Source of the DNA: Sphaerobacter sp.
Lineage (GTDB): Bacteria > Chloroflexota > Chloroflexia > Thermomicrobiales > Thermomicrobiaceae
Reading direction: 5' to 3'
DNA length: 64,000 nucleotides
NCBI GenBank assembly: GCA_029961075.1
Contig: JASBVL010000062.1
Span: 1-64,000 of the forward strand
The translations under genes and the position numbers were made by a program. The notes beneath the pieces were generated by a model, which was given only the letters and a program-made list of their open reading frames with translations, was not told where the DNA came from and ran no database searches. Positions 20,642 to 29,189 of this stretch are shown one piece after another; position 1 is the first letter of the stretch; each line of letters opens with the position of its first letter.

Positions 20642-21934
20642 GTGGCGGCAATCACTATCATCGGCACGAACTACGTCGGCGCCGTGTACGCGGCCGCCTT
20701 CGCCGACCTGGGCAACCAGGTGTACGGAGTCGATATCGACCCGCGGAAGATCGAGCTCTTGTCGCAGGGGATCAGCCCGATCTACGAGCCGGGGCTGGAC
20801 GAGCTGATCAGCCGTAACTTGAAGGCGGGCCGCCTGCGCTTCACCACCTGCTATGACGAGGCGGTGCCGCAGTCTGACTTTGTGTTCATCTGCGTCGGGA
20901 CTCCCGCGTCGTTCAATGGCGAGGCTGACATGCGCGCGGTGCGCGCCGCGGCGGAGACCATCGGGCGCACCATGCGCGGGCACACCATCATCGTGAACAA
21001 GAGCACCATGCCCATCGGATCCGGCGATCTGGTCACCTCCATCGTGCAGGAGGTGAAGGCGCCCGATGCGACCTTCGCGGTGGTCAGCAACCCCGAGTTC
21101 CTCCGCGAAGGCTCGGCGGTGCATGACGTCTTCCACCCCAGCCGCATCGTGCTCGGCGCTGAGGACCGGGAGGCGGCCGAGCGCGTAGCGGAGCTGTACA
21201 GTGCCCTGAACGCGCCCATCCTCATCACCGACCGCCGGACGGCCGAGATGATCAAGTACGCCTCCAATGCCATCCTGGCTACGCGCATCAGTTTCATCAA
21301 CGAGATCGCGCAGATCTGCGAACGGCTCTCGGCCGATGTGAAGGTCGTGGCGCAGGGGATGGGGCTGGACCCGCGGATCGGCCCCTTGTTCCTCGACGCC
21401 GGGATCGGCTTCGGCGGGTCGTGCTTCCCGAAGGACGTGAAGGCGCTGTCCTACATGGCCGCGGAGGCGGGGTGCCACCCGCAACTGCTCCACGCCGTGC
21501 TCGAGATCAATCAGGACCAACGTCGCCACTTCGTGCACAAACTCCACACCATGATCGGCGACCTCCACGGGCGGCCGGTCGCCCTGTGGGGGCTGGCGTT
21601 CAAGCAGGACACCGACGATATCCGCGAGTCGCCCGCCATTGACATCCTGCGGATGCTCATCCAGCGCGGGGCGCGGCCGCGCTGTTACGACCCGGCGGCG
21701 ATGGAGAATGCCCGGCGGGAGGTGCCGGAGGCCGAGTACGTCGACGATCCGTACGAGGCCGTCGTGGGGGCCGATGCGCTTCTCCTGTTGACACCCTGGA
21801 ATGAGTTCAAGCAGGCCGACCTGGCTCGGGTGGCCGAGCTGATGCGCCAGCCGGTCCTGCTTGACGGGCGCAACCTGTATGATCCCGCCGACGTGCGACG
21901 GTTGGGGTTCCGCTATGCCGGTGTCGGGCGCTAG
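20642..21934 (+). CDS. ugd: UDP-glucose / GDP-mannose 6-dehydrogenase family protein
   Basis: This 430-residue protein starts with GTG 20642. The N-terminal NAD-binding motif is slightly unusual ('TIIGTNYVGAVYAAAFADLG', Gly-x-Asn in place of Gly-x-Gly). The middle domain holds 'STMPIGSGD' and 'NPEFLREGSAVHDVFHPSRIVLG'. The catalytic Cys is in 'GIGFGGSCFPKDVKAL' and the C-terminal domain has 'WGLAFKQDTDDIRESPAIDIL'. It should oxidise a nucleotide-sugar to the uronic acid for exopolysaccharide precursors. It is closely spaced after the FecR-like gene. Confidence 0.93.
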   Translation: MAAITIIGTNYVGAVYAAAFADLGNQVYGVDIDPRKIELLSQGISPIYEPGLDELISRNLKAGRLRFTTCYDEAVPQSDFVFICVGTPASFNGEADMRAVRAAAETIGRTMRGHTIIVNKSTMPIGSGDLVTSIVQEVKAPDATFAVVSNPEFLREGSAVHDVFHPSRIVLGAEDREAAERVAELYSALNAPILITDRRTAEMIKYASNAILATRISFINEIAQICERLSADVKVVAQGMGLDPRIGPLFLDAGIGFGGSCFPKDVKALSYMAAEAGCHPQLLHAVLEINQDQRRHFVHKLHTMIGDLHGRPVALWGLAFKQDTDDIRESPAIDILRMLIQRGARPRCYDPAAMENARREVPEAEYVDDPYEAVVGADALLLLTPWNEFKQADLARVAELMRQPVLLDGRNLYDPADVRRLGFRYAGVGR

Positions 21935-22364
21935 GTATCAGCCCCTCTGGGATCCAGAGGCGGCCGGGCCGGTCGAGGTCGGCATCGACGTCATCGAGAT
22001 CGAGCGGATCGAGGCGGCGCTGGAGCGCTTCGGGGACCGCTTCCTGCGCCGCATCTATACCGAGCGGGAGCGTGCGCGGTATGGTCGTCGGCCGGCGGAG
22101 CTGGCGGCACGTTTCGCCGCCAAGGAAGCGGTGATGAAAGCGCTCGGGACCGGCATCCGCGGCATTCGCTGGCGCGACATCGAGGTGCTGCCCAACCGGC
22201 GGGGGAAACCGATCGTCGTGCTGCACGGCACTGCGGCGGCGCGGGCCGAGCACCTCGGCTTTGCGCACCTGTCGATCTCGCTGACGCACTCGCGGACCGA
22301 GGCGATGGCGATCGTCGTCGCGAGCAAAGGGGCCGGCTGCGACGAGGAAGCGGAGGGGTCGTGA
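21915..22364 (+). CDS. acpS: Holo-[acyl-carrier-protein] synthase
   Basis: This 149-residue protein starts at ATG 21915, overlapping the end of ugd by 20 bases. The AcpS core is clear: 'VGIDVIEIERIEAALERFGDRFLRRIYTERE' begins with the Mg-binding Asp, and 'ELAARFAAKEAVMKALGTG' holds the second metal/phosphopantetheine site. It transfers 4'-phosphopantetheine from CoA to ACP. The first 22 residues before VEVGID are an unusual extension. It is followed by the NAD(P)H-hydrate repair gene with a GTGA overlap, a common bacterial pairing. Confidence 0.93.
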   Translation: MPVSGARYQPLWDPEAAGPVEVGIDVIEIERIEAALERFGDRFLRRIYTERERARYGRRPAELAARFAAKEAVMKALGTGIRGIRWRDIEVLPNRRGKPIVVLHGTAAARAEHLGFAHLSISLTHSRTEAMAIVVASKGAGCDEEAEGS

Positions 22365-23974
22365 AGGCACTGTATCGGGTGGAGGAGATCCGCGCTGCCG
22401 AGCGGGCCGCGGTGGCGGCCGGGCTGTCGGAGGCAGCGCTCATGGCGGCGGCTGGGCAGGGCGTCGCCCAGGCGATCGTCGAGGCGCGCGGCGGGCGTGC
22501 CGGGACCGCCCTGTTCCTCGTCGGACCCGGGAACAATGGTGGTGACGGGCTGGTCGCCGCGGCGGAGTTGGTCGCGCGCGGCTGGCGCTGCCTGATCTGG
22601 GGGTATCGGCGCACCGACATCGCGGGCGCGCCGGTCCAGACCGCCGCTGCCGAGCAGTTCACCTGGGTCGAATCGGGCGACGGGCTGGCGTCCGCGGCGC
22701 TGGAGGCGGATGTCATCGTCGATGCGGTCTTCGGGATCGGCAGTCGCGCCGACCTGCCGGCCGAGGTGGCGGCTGCCTTCGCCGTCGGTGCCCAGGCTCG
22801 CCTGCAGCGCGGCACGCCGCTGATCGCGCTCGACGTGCCGAGCGGGGTGGACGCCGACACCGGAGCCGTCGCGGAGGGTGCGCTGCACGCGGACCTGACC
22901 GTGATGGTGGGGCTGCCGAAGATCGGTCTGTTCCGCGCGCCCGCGCTGCGCCACACTGGCGTGCTGCGCCTGGTCGAGATCGGGCTGCCGGAGCCCGACA
23001 TATCTCAGGAGAGGCCGCGCCTCATCAAGGAGGACGACGTCCGCGACTGGCTGCCCCGGCGTCCAGCCGACACCCACAAGCGCGCCGTGGGCTCGCTCCT
23101 CGTCGTCGGTGGCGCGCCGACCTACTACGGCGCCCCGCGTCTGGCCGCGGCGGCGGCTGCGCGAGCTGGTGCCGGCCTGGTGACGCTCGCGGTGTCGCGC
23201 TCGTTGATCGCGCCGATCGCGACGGCCCTGCCGGAGGTCACCTTCCTGCCCTTGCCGGAGGGGGAGCTCGGCGGGGCGGGCGCCCGCATGGCCCGGATCG
23301 TCCATGAGCAGTTGGCGCGCTACCGCGCGCTCGTGGTTGGCCCGGGGCTGGGCCAGGATGCGACGGTCGATGAGTTCCTCGGGGCGCTCTTCCACGTGCG
23401 GCCCGCCGTCGCGGCGATCGGCTTCGGCGCCACCCTCGCCCCGGAGGCGGGAAACGTCTTCTCCGGCCGAGCGGTGCTGGACGCCGACGCGCTGAACTGG
23501 CTGGCGCGCCAGCCGGAGTGGGTGGAGCGGCTCCGCGCGGCTGAGCTGGTCCTGACGCCGCACCCGGGGGAGCTGAGCCGCTTGCTGGCGACGGAGGTCG
23601 AGCAGATCGTCGCCGAGCCCTGGGAGTCCGCCCGGGAGGCGTCGCAGCGATTCGGGCACGTCGTCGTGTTGAAGCTGGGACACGCGGTGGTGGCGAGCCC
23701 GGACGGGACGCTGCTGGTCGCGCCGCAGGCCCTGCCGGCGCTCGCCTCCGCTGGGACCGGCGATGTGCTGGCTGGCACCATCGGCGGGCTGATGGCGCAG
23801 GGGCTGCCGGCACTCGCGGCCGCGGCCGCCGGGGTTTACCTTGGCTGCCAGGCGGCCCTGCTCGCCATGCGCCGGGTGGGGACGCTGGGGTTGGTGGCGA
23901 GCGACGTGATCGACGCGCTGCCCAAGGCGATCGCGGCGCACTACGACGCGCGTTGGGGAGAGGACGAGGGATGA
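22361..23974 (+). CDS. nnr: Bifunctional NAD(P)H-hydrate epimerase / ADP-dependent NAD(P)H-hydrate dehydratase
   Basis: The 537-residue fused repair enzyme starts at GTG 22361, overlapping acpS by 4 bases. Residues about 1-215 are the YjeF_N epimerase ('VGPGNNGGDGLVAAAELVARGW'; 'LDVPSGVDADTG'). Residues about 225-530 are the ribokinase-like dehydratase ('VGSLLVVGGAPTYYGAPRLAA', 'LTPHPGELSRLL' and the catalytic 'ASAGTGDVLAGTIGGLMAQG'). It restores damaged NAD(P)HX in the cytoplasm using ADP. Its stop overlaps the next gene (ATGA). Confidence 0.95.
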   Translation: MKALYRVEEIRAAERAAVAAGLSEAALMAAAGQGVAQAIVEARGGRAGTALFLVGPGNNGGDGLVAAAELVARGWRCLIWGYRRTDIAGAPVQTAAAEQFTWVESGDGLASAALEADVIVDAVFGIGSRADLPAEVAAAFAVGAQARLQRGTPLIALDVPSGVDADTGAVAEGALHADLTVMVGLPKIGLFRAPALRHTGVLRLVEIGLPEPDISQERPRLIKEDDVRDWLPRRPADTHKRAVGSLLVVGGAPTYYGAPRLAAAAAARAGAGLVTLAVSRSLIAPIATALPEVTFLPLPEGELGGAGARMARIVHEQLARYRALVVGPGLGQDATVDEFLGALFHVRPAVAAIGFGATLAPEAGNVFSGRAVLDADALNWLARQPEWVERLRAAELVLTPHPGELSRLLATEVEQIVAEPWESAREASQRFGHVVVLKLGHAVVASPDGTLLVAPQALPALASAGTGDVLAGTIGGLMAQGLPALAAAAAGVYLGCQAALLAMRRVGTLGLVASDVIDALPKAIAAHYDARWGEDEG

Positions 23975-24471
23975 CGATCGAGACCGCCGTCGCGCAGATC
24001 ATGACGCGGGAGGTGGTGAGCGTCACGCCGGAGACGCCCGTCAACGAGGTGGCGCGACTGCTCTGGCAGCACAAGCTGACCGGCGTCCCCGTGCTGGAGG
24101 GGCGTCGCGTGGTCGGTGTCGTGACCGAGTACGACCTGATCGCGCGGCAGGCGGAGTGGGATGCGCCGCTCTACGTCGTCTTCCTCGACGCCTTTCTCCG
24201 CGTGCCGGGGAGCGGCGACGAGGAGCAACTCCGCCGCATTCTGGCAACGACGGCCGGCCAGTTGATGTCGTCGCCCGCGATCACCCTGCGGCCGGAGGAT
24301 TCGGTCCAGGACGCCGCCACGCTCATGTACGAGCGGCGGGTGAACCCGGTGCCGGTGGTGGACGAGGCGGGCGACCTGGTGGGCATCGTCAGCCGCTCGG
24401 ACATCGTACGCCTGATGGTGACCGAGGAGTCCGCGTACGCCGCCGAGGAGAGCGACTCGCCCCCGGCGTAG
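23971..24471 (+). CDS. Tandem CBS-domain protein
   Basis: This small 166-residue protein consists of two CBS motifs: residues about 8-60 ('IMTREVVSVTPETPVNEVARLLWQHKLTGVPVLE' in pieces, then 'VVGVVTEYDLI') and about 90-145 ('PAITLRPEDSVQDAATLM', 'NPVPVVDEAGDLVGIVSRSDIVRL'). CBS pairs bind adenosyl nucleotides such as AMP, ATP or SAM and regulate partners. ATG 23971 overlaps the preceding stop. No partner domain is attached and its target is unknown. Confidence 0.9.
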   Translation: MTIETAVAQIMTREVVSVTPETPVNEVARLLWQHKLTGVPVLEGRRVVGVVTEYDLIARQAEWDAPLYVVFLDAFLRVPGSGDEEQLRRILATTAGQLMSSPAITLRPEDSVQDAATLMYERRVNPVPVVDEAGDLVGIVSRSDIVRLMVTEESAYAAEESDSPPA

Positions 24472-24489
24472 CGCTGGCGCGTGCGACAT

Positions 24490-24544
24490 ATCCCGAAGAA
24501 GATGCCACCCCGACGCCCCACACCCCAGCGGGGTGCTTCGGGAT
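24490..24544. terminator. Long bulged hairpin downstream of the CBS gene
   Basis: ATCCCGAAG (24490-24498) pairs with CTTCGGGAT (24536-24544), and the inner CACCCCG (24506-24512) pairs with CGGGGTG (24529-24535), leaving a 7-base bulge on the left side. It lies 19 bases after the CBS stop and probably ends the operon that began upstream, although no T-run follows. Confidence 0.5.
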
Positions 24545-24737
24545 CGCGTGACCCGCGCCGCCAGCGCGTGCCCCTGAGCGGCGCCCATCGGGCTGTGACC
24601 CCGCCACGTGGAGCGTCCGCCCGGAGCGGGCGTGGACGCCACGCCCGCCGATAGCAGCGCCGTCGAGGGGGCCTCGCCCGGGACCTGTCGGGCGCGAGCC
24701 AGTTCCTGACCGCGCAGATCACGTGGCGCACACCAGA
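24545..24737. other. Intergenic region without a recognised gene
   Basis: Together with the two flanking hairpins this makes the 323-base gap between the CBS gene and the HTH regulator. It contains short GC-rich inverted repeats such as GGAGCGTCC and CGGGCGTGG/CCACGCCCG near 24608-24648. I see no coding frame, promoter or known RNA. Confidence 0.4.
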
Positions 24738-24760
24738 ACGGCCGGCTCGCCGCCGGCCGT
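24738..24760. terminator. Perfect 9-bp hairpin downstream of the HTH regulator
   Basis: ACGGCCGGC (24738-24746) pairs with GCCGGCCGT (24752-24760) around TCGCC. It lies about 35 bases past the stop of the minus-strand regulator gene and is followed on that strand by TTCTGG, so it is a plausible weak intrinsic terminator for it. Confidence 0.5.
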
Positions 24761-24794
24761 CACCGTCGTGTTTGCTGTCCAGAGGTATGGCCTA

Positions 24795-25322
24795 TTAGTG
24801 CTCGGAGCCGAGCGACTCCATCTCGCGCCTGAGGTTCTCGACATCGGCGCGCACGACGAAGGTGCGGCCCGACATCTCGTCGCGCACGTACCCGAGCGTT
24901 CGGTCGTCCATCCAGCGGTAGATCGTCGGGCGGGTGACCCCGAGTTGCTGGGCGGCACTGCCGATGCTGATCAGCTCGCTCGGCTCGTACGCGCGGAACT
25001 TCGCCATCGAGATCATGCGGCCCAGGTCGGTCTCCCAGAAGCTCCGCGGCACGGTGTAGTCCTCCGCTCCGGGTGGCCAGAAGAGGATCTGAAGGACGGA
25101 GTCAATCGCCTCGAGCACCCGCTCCTTGGCCTCCCGTATCTCGCCGCGGGCGAGGGCCGCCAGCCGCGCCAGATCCTGACCGAGTGGGCCTTCGCGGAGC
25201 TGCTCAATGGTGAGGTGTTGGATCGCCTGTGGGTAGAGGCGGGACATCAGCCGATAATGGTGGCTGTAGACCACGCGCAACCACTTGTCGATGGTCTCTT
25301 GGTAGTTCACGGCCTCGTCCAC
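24795..25322 (-). CDS. HTH (excisionase/MerR-like) DNA-binding protein
   Basis: This 175-residue protein starts at GTG 25322 with GGGAGGGAG upstream; the upstream in-frame region overlaps its own promoter. Residues about 1-110 are helical and mostly polar ('YQETIDKWLRVVYSHHYRLMSRLYP'). The C-terminal part 'LISIGSAAQQLGVTRPTIYRWMDDRTLGYVRDE' is a helix-turn-helix of the excisionase/MerR type. It has a strong promoter and lies divergently from an ABC exporter operon with a long perfect palindrome between them, so it may be the local regulator. What it senses is unknown. Confidence 0.78.
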   Translation of the reverse strand: MDEAVNYQETIDKWLRVVYSHHYRLMSRLYPQAIQHLTIEQLREGPLGQDLARLAALARGEIREAKERVLEAIDSVLQILFWPPGAEDYTVPRSFWETDLGRMISMAKFRAYEPSELISIGSAAQQLGVTRPTIYRWMDDRTLGYVRDEMSGRTFVVRADVENLRREMESLGSEH

Positions 25323-25374
25323 GTCCGCTCCCTCCCACCGATGGCCGCTCCGCACCCCATCACTGTACGTACCT

Positions 25375-25403
25375 ATTGTACGCGCGCTCGCGATCGAGGT
25401 CAA
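25375..25403 (-). promoter_or_regulatory. Promoter of the HTH regulator gene
   Basis: On the minus strand the -35 TTGACC (25398-25403), a 17-base spacer and the -10 TACAAT (25375-25380) give a near-consensus sigma70 promoter, about 45 bases upstream of the GTG start. Confidence 0.72.
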
Positions 25404-25449
25404 CATTTCGTTGTCTAGATCACGATGTTGTTAGGACGGATGGGGCGCT

Positions 25450-25477
25450 CGCGCGCCGCTCGGCCGAGCGGCGCGCG
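25450..25477. promoter_or_regulatory. 28-base perfect palindrome between divergent genes (candidate operator)
   Basis: The half-site CGCGCGCCGCTCGG is followed at once by its exact reverse complement, with no spacer. It lies 47 bases upstream of the regulator -35 and just upstream of the -35 zone of the ABC exporter promoter. Such a palindrome suits a dimeric repressor or activator; as RNA it would form a long perfect stem. Confidence 0.5.
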
Positions 25478-25496
25478 TCCGGCGCAGGCGGGCCCA

Positions 25497-25505
25497 TGCT
25501 ATAGT
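25497..25505 (+). promoter_or_regulatory. Extended -10 promoter of the ABC exporter operon
   Basis: TGC followed by TATAGT (25500-25505) is an extended -10 element, 38 bases upstream of the exporter ATG. No good -35 is present, which is usual for extended -10 promoters and fits control by the nearby palindrome. Confidence 0.55.
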
Positions 25506-25542
25506 TGGCCGTTGCGACCTCGACCAAGGCGCGGGGGCACCC

Positions 25543-27294
25543 ATGGCGATACTGAAGCGAATCCTGGCGTATCTCAGGCCATACTGGCGTCGCGTCGTGC
25601 TGGCCTACCTGGCGCTCCTGATCGGCACCGCGATGCAGCTTGTCGTCCCCCGTTTGGTCGAGTACGTCATCGACAGGGGCCTGGTTCGGGCGGACCTCCG
25701 GGTGGTGACGGTCGGCTCGCTCGCCATCGTCGCGGCCGGCGTTGCCCAGGGGGTGTTCACCTTCATCCGGAGCTACCTCTTCCAATTCCTGGCCGAGCGC
25801 GTCGCCTTCGACATCCGGAACGACCTGTACGCCCACCTCCAGACCCTGCCCTTCGCCTTCTTCGATCGGGCGCACACCGGTCAACTGATGTCCCGCGCCA
25901 CCGAGGATGTCAACGCGATCCGTCGCTTCCTGATGTTCTCGCTGCGCTCGCTCGTCCATTCGGCCGGGATGCTGATCGTCATCGCCATCATCCTCGTGCT
26001 CACCCACTGGCGCCTGGCGCTGCTCTCGTTGAGCGTCATGCCGATCCTGAGCTGGACGGCCATCCACTTCGGGCGCACGATCCGCCCGAAGTTCCTCGCC
26101 GTTCAACAGCAGTTCGGGGTGATGACGAACGTGCTGCAGGAGAACCTGGCCGGTGCGCGCGTGGTGCGGGCCTTTGCGCGGGAGGAGGACGAGCGTCGCC
26201 GCTTCGACGAGACGCTGCAGCGCCTGTACGACCGGAACATGGATACGGTGCGGCAGTCCGCCTTCTACTTCCCGCTGATGACCCTCCTGGCCAGCCTCGG
26301 GCTCGCGTTGATCCTCTGGTACGGCGGTCGCCAGGTCGTCGCTGGCAACCTCTCGATCGGTGCCCTGACCGCGTTCTACTTCTATCTGACCATGCTGAAC
26401 CAGCCGATCCGGATGCTGGGGTGGGTCGTCAACAGCATGGCCCGGGCGCTGGCCTCCGGGGAGCGGATCTTCGAGGTGCTCGACACCCGCCCGAACATCC
26501 GCTCACCCGAGCGAGCCGTCACGCAGGCGCCGATCACGGGTCGGGTCGAGTTCGATGAGGTCTGGATGCGCTACCCCGGAACCAGCGACGACGCCCTCGC
26601 CGGCGTGAGCTTTGTCGCGGAGCCCGGCCAGCGTATCGCGCTCGTCGGCAAGCCGGGGTCGGGAAAGAGCACGGTCACGGCGCTGATCCCTCGCTTCTAC
26701 GATGTCACCGCGGGCGTCGTGCGCATCGACGGTGTCGACGTGCGGGAACTCGACCTCGTCACGCTGCGCCGGCAGATCGGCATCGTGCTGCAGGATACCT
26801 TCCTGTTCGCCACGTCGATCCGGGAGAACATCGCCTACGGGCGCCCCGATGCCACGGAGGAGGAGATCATCGCCGCGGCCCGTGCGGCGCAGGCGCACGA
26901 CTTCATCATGCGCCTGCCGCACGGGTACGACACCGTCGTCGGCGAGCGAGGCGTCTCGCTCTCCGGTGGCCAGAAGCAGCGCGTGGCCTTAGCGCGGGCG
27001 CTGGTCATGGACCCGCGAATTCTGATCCTCGACGATGCGACGTCCAACGTCGATACCGAAACCGAGCACGCGATCCAGCGTGCGCTGGATACCCTGATGG
27101 TCGGCCGGACGACGTTCATCATCGCGCATCGCCTGGTGACGCTCAAGCGCGCGGACCTGATTCTGGTCTTGGACCAGGGGAGAATCGTCGAGCGCGGCAC
27201 CCACGAGACGCTGCTGCGCGCCGGCGGGCTCTACGCGCAGATCTACGACCTCCAGCTTCGGGACCAGGAGGACCTGGCCGAGGTGGCTGATTGA
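25543..27294 (+). CDS. ABC exporter half-transporter, subunit 1 (degenerate Walker B)
   Basis: The 583-residue half-transporter has an N-terminal six-helix type I exporter domain (about residues 15-310) and a C-terminal nucleotide-binding domain. Walker A is 'VGKPGSGKST' (about residue 367), the Q-loop is 'IGIVLQDTFLF', the signature is canonical LSGGQKQR and Walker B ends ILDDATSNVD, with Asp where the catalytic Glu normally stands. The H-loop is 'IIAHRL'. Together with the following gene (17 bases apart) it should form a heterodimer with one degenerate ATP site. The substrate is unknown; lipids or drugs are typical for the BmrCD/TM287-288 type. Confidence 0.92.
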   Translation: MAILKRILAYLRPYWRRVVLAYLALLIGTAMQLVVPRLVEYVIDRGLVRADLRVVTVGSLAIVAAGVAQGVFTFIRSYLFQFLAERVAFDIRNDLYAHLQTLPFAFFDRAHTGQLMSRATEDVNAIRRFLMFSLRSLVHSAGMLIVIAIILVLTHWRLALLSLSVMPILSWTAIHFGRTIRPKFLAVQQQFGVMTNVLQENLAGARVVRAFAREEDERRRFDETLQRLYDRNMDTVRQSAFYFPLMTLLASLGLALILWYGGRQVVAGNLSIGALTAFYFYLTMLNQPIRMLGWVVNSMARALASGERIFEVLDTRPNIRSPERAVTQAPITGRVEFDEVWMRYPGTSDDALAGVSFVAEPGQRIALVGKPGSGKSTVTALIPRFYDVTAGVVRIDGVDVRELDLVTLRRQIGIVLQDTFLFATSIRENIAYGRPDATEEEIIAAARAAQAHDFIMRLPHGYDTVVGERGVSLSGGQKQRVALARALVMDPRILILDDATSNVDTETEHAIQRALDTLMVGRTTFIIAHRLVTLKRADLILVLDQGRIVERGTHETLLRAGGLYAQIYDLQLRDQEDLAEVAD

Positions 27295-27310
27295 GTGGAG
27301 TACCTGGCCG

Positions 27311-29125
27311 ATGCACATGCGCGGCGAGGCTGACGATCTGCTGGGCAAGGCCTACGACAGCCGGGTCGCCCGCCGGCTGCTGAGCCGCGCCCTGCCCTAC
27401 CGCCACCGGCTCCTGCTGGCGACGTGCTGCGTGCTGATCTCGGCCGGCGCCGATCTCGCCTTGCCGTACCTCTTCGGCCTGGGGCTGGACGTCGTGAATC
27501 CGACAGCGCCGCGCACGGTGGCCGGTCGGAGCGGCGTGGCCGCCCTGAACCTCCTCATGGTGCTCTTCGTGCTCGCGATCGCGGTGCGCTTTCTGGCCTA
27601 CTACGGGCAGCTCTACCTCACCTCGTGGGTCGGCCAGCGCCTGGTCTTCGACCTCCGGTCGCGCCTCTTCGCGCACCTCCAGCGCCTGAGCATCCGCTAC
27701 ATCGACAAGCGCGGCGTCGGATCCATCATGTCCCGGATCCAGAACGACGTGAGCGTCATCAACGAGCTGTTCACGGACGGGCTGATCGGGATCTTGACCG
27801 ACTTCGTGGTCCTGTTCGGCATCGTCGCGGTGATGCTAGCCACGAACTGGCGCCTCGCGCTGCTGACCTTCGCCGTCATGCCGCCGCTCGTCGTCACGGT
27901 CGTCTGGTGGCGGCGCCAGGCGATCGCCGCCTATCGGGCGACTCGGGTTGCCATCGCCAAGGTGAATGCGAACCTGGCGGAGAGCTTCGCCGGCATGCGC
28001 GTGGTGCAGGCGTTCACGCGTGAGGTGCGCAACATGGCGCGCTTCCGTGAGATCAACCGGGAGAACCTCGACGCGAGCCTCTGGACGGCCCGGCTCTCAG
28101 CGATCCTCTTCCCGGCCGTGCAGCTCGCCCAGGCGTTGGCGACGGCGCTGGTGCTCTACGTCGGCGGCCGGATCCTCCTCGGCGGGGCAGGCTTCACCAT
28201 CGGCGAGCTCTTCACCTTCGTGGCCTACATCTCCCGCTTCTATGAGCCGATCAGCGATCTCAGCCAGCGCTACAACGTCATGCAGGCGGCGATGGTCGCT
28301 GGCGAGCGGATCTTCGACCTGGAGGACGTCGCGCCCGAGATCGAGGACGCGCCCGGCGCCGTGACGCTCCCGCCCGTGCGCGGTGCGGTGGACTACGACC
28401 ACGTCGTCTTCGGCTACGAGCGCACGCCCGTCCTGCATGGCATCGACCTCCACATCGCTCCCGGGGAGTCGGTGGCGCTGGTCGGCGAGACGGGCGCCGG
28501 GAAGAGCTCGATGATCAACCTGCTGGCGCGCTTCTACGATGTGTGGGAGGGGAGCGTCCGCATCGATGGGTACGATGTCCGCGACGTGACGCAGCACTCA
28601 CTCCGGTCACAGCTCGGCATCGTCCTCCAGGACACCTTCCTCTTCGACGACACGGTGCGGGAGAACATCGCCTACGGCCGCTCCGACGCGACCGACGAGG
28701 AGATCGAGGCGGCGGCCCGCGCGGTCGGGGCCCACGACTTCATCATGCGGCTGCCCCTGGGCTACGACACGCCGGTGCACGAGCGCGGCGCGACCCTGTC
28801 GGTCGGGCAGCGGCAACTGCTGGCGTTCGCCCGCGCCCTGCTGGCGGACCCGCGGATCATCATCCTCGATGAGGCGACGTCCAGCGTCGACACCACCACG
28901 GAGCGGCAGATCCAGGAAGCGCTGCGAACCCTCCTCCAGGGCCGGACCGCCATCATCATCGCTCACCGGCTGTCGACGGTGAAGCAGGTGTCGCGCGTGG
29001 TGGTGCTGGATCAGGGACGGATCGTCGAGATGGGCAGCCACGCCGAGCTGCTCAAGCGCCGGGGTGCCTACTACCAGCTCTACACCATGCAGTTCCGGAG
29101 CCAGGAGCTGCACGCCGCGGACTAG
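27311..29125 (+). CDS. ABC exporter half-transporter, subunit 2 (degenerate signature)
   Basis: This 604-residue partner of the preceding gene has the same architecture: membrane domain about residues 25-335, nucleotide-binding domain from about 355. Walker A is 'VGETGAGKSS' (about residue 390), Walker B is canonical IILDEATSSVD, but the signature reads LSVGQ instead of LSGGQ. Therefore the site built from subunit 1 Walker motifs and this signature is degenerate on both sides, while the other site is intact, as in known heterodimeric exporters. ATG 27311 has GTGGAG ten bases upstream; ATG 27317 is also possible. Confidence 0.92.
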   Translation: MHMRGEADDLLGKAYDSRVARRLLSRALPYRHRLLLATCCVLISAGADLALPYLFGLGLDVVNPTAPRTVAGRSGVAALNLLMVLFVLAIAVRFLAYYGQLYLTSWVGQRLVFDLRSRLFAHLQRLSIRYIDKRGVGSIMSRIQNDVSVINELFTDGLIGILTDFVVLFGIVAVMLATNWRLALLTFAVMPPLVVTVVWWRRQAIAAYRATRVAIAKVNANLAESFAGMRVVQAFTREVRNMARFREINRENLDASLWTARLSAILFPAVQLAQALATALVLYVGGRILLGGAGFTIGELFTFVAYISRFYEPISDLSQRYNVMQAAMVAGERIFDLEDVAPEIEDAPGAVTLPPVRGAVDYDHVVFGYERTPVLHGIDLHIAPGESVALVGETGAGKSSMINLLARFYDVWEGSVRIDGYDVRDVTQHSLRSQLGIVLQDTFLFDDTVRENIAYGRSDATDEEIEAAARAVGAHDFIMRLPLGYDTPVHERGATLSVGQRQLLAFARALLADPRIIILDEATSSVDTTTERQIQEALRTLLQGRTAIIIAHRLSTVKQVSRVVVLDQGRIVEMGSHAELLKRRGAYYQLYTMQFRSQELHAAD

Positions 29126-29189
29126 CTCCTGCTTGCTCGGGGAGGCATCGCGATCGGGGTGGCACCCGTCCGGGGACAGGCGGATCGCA

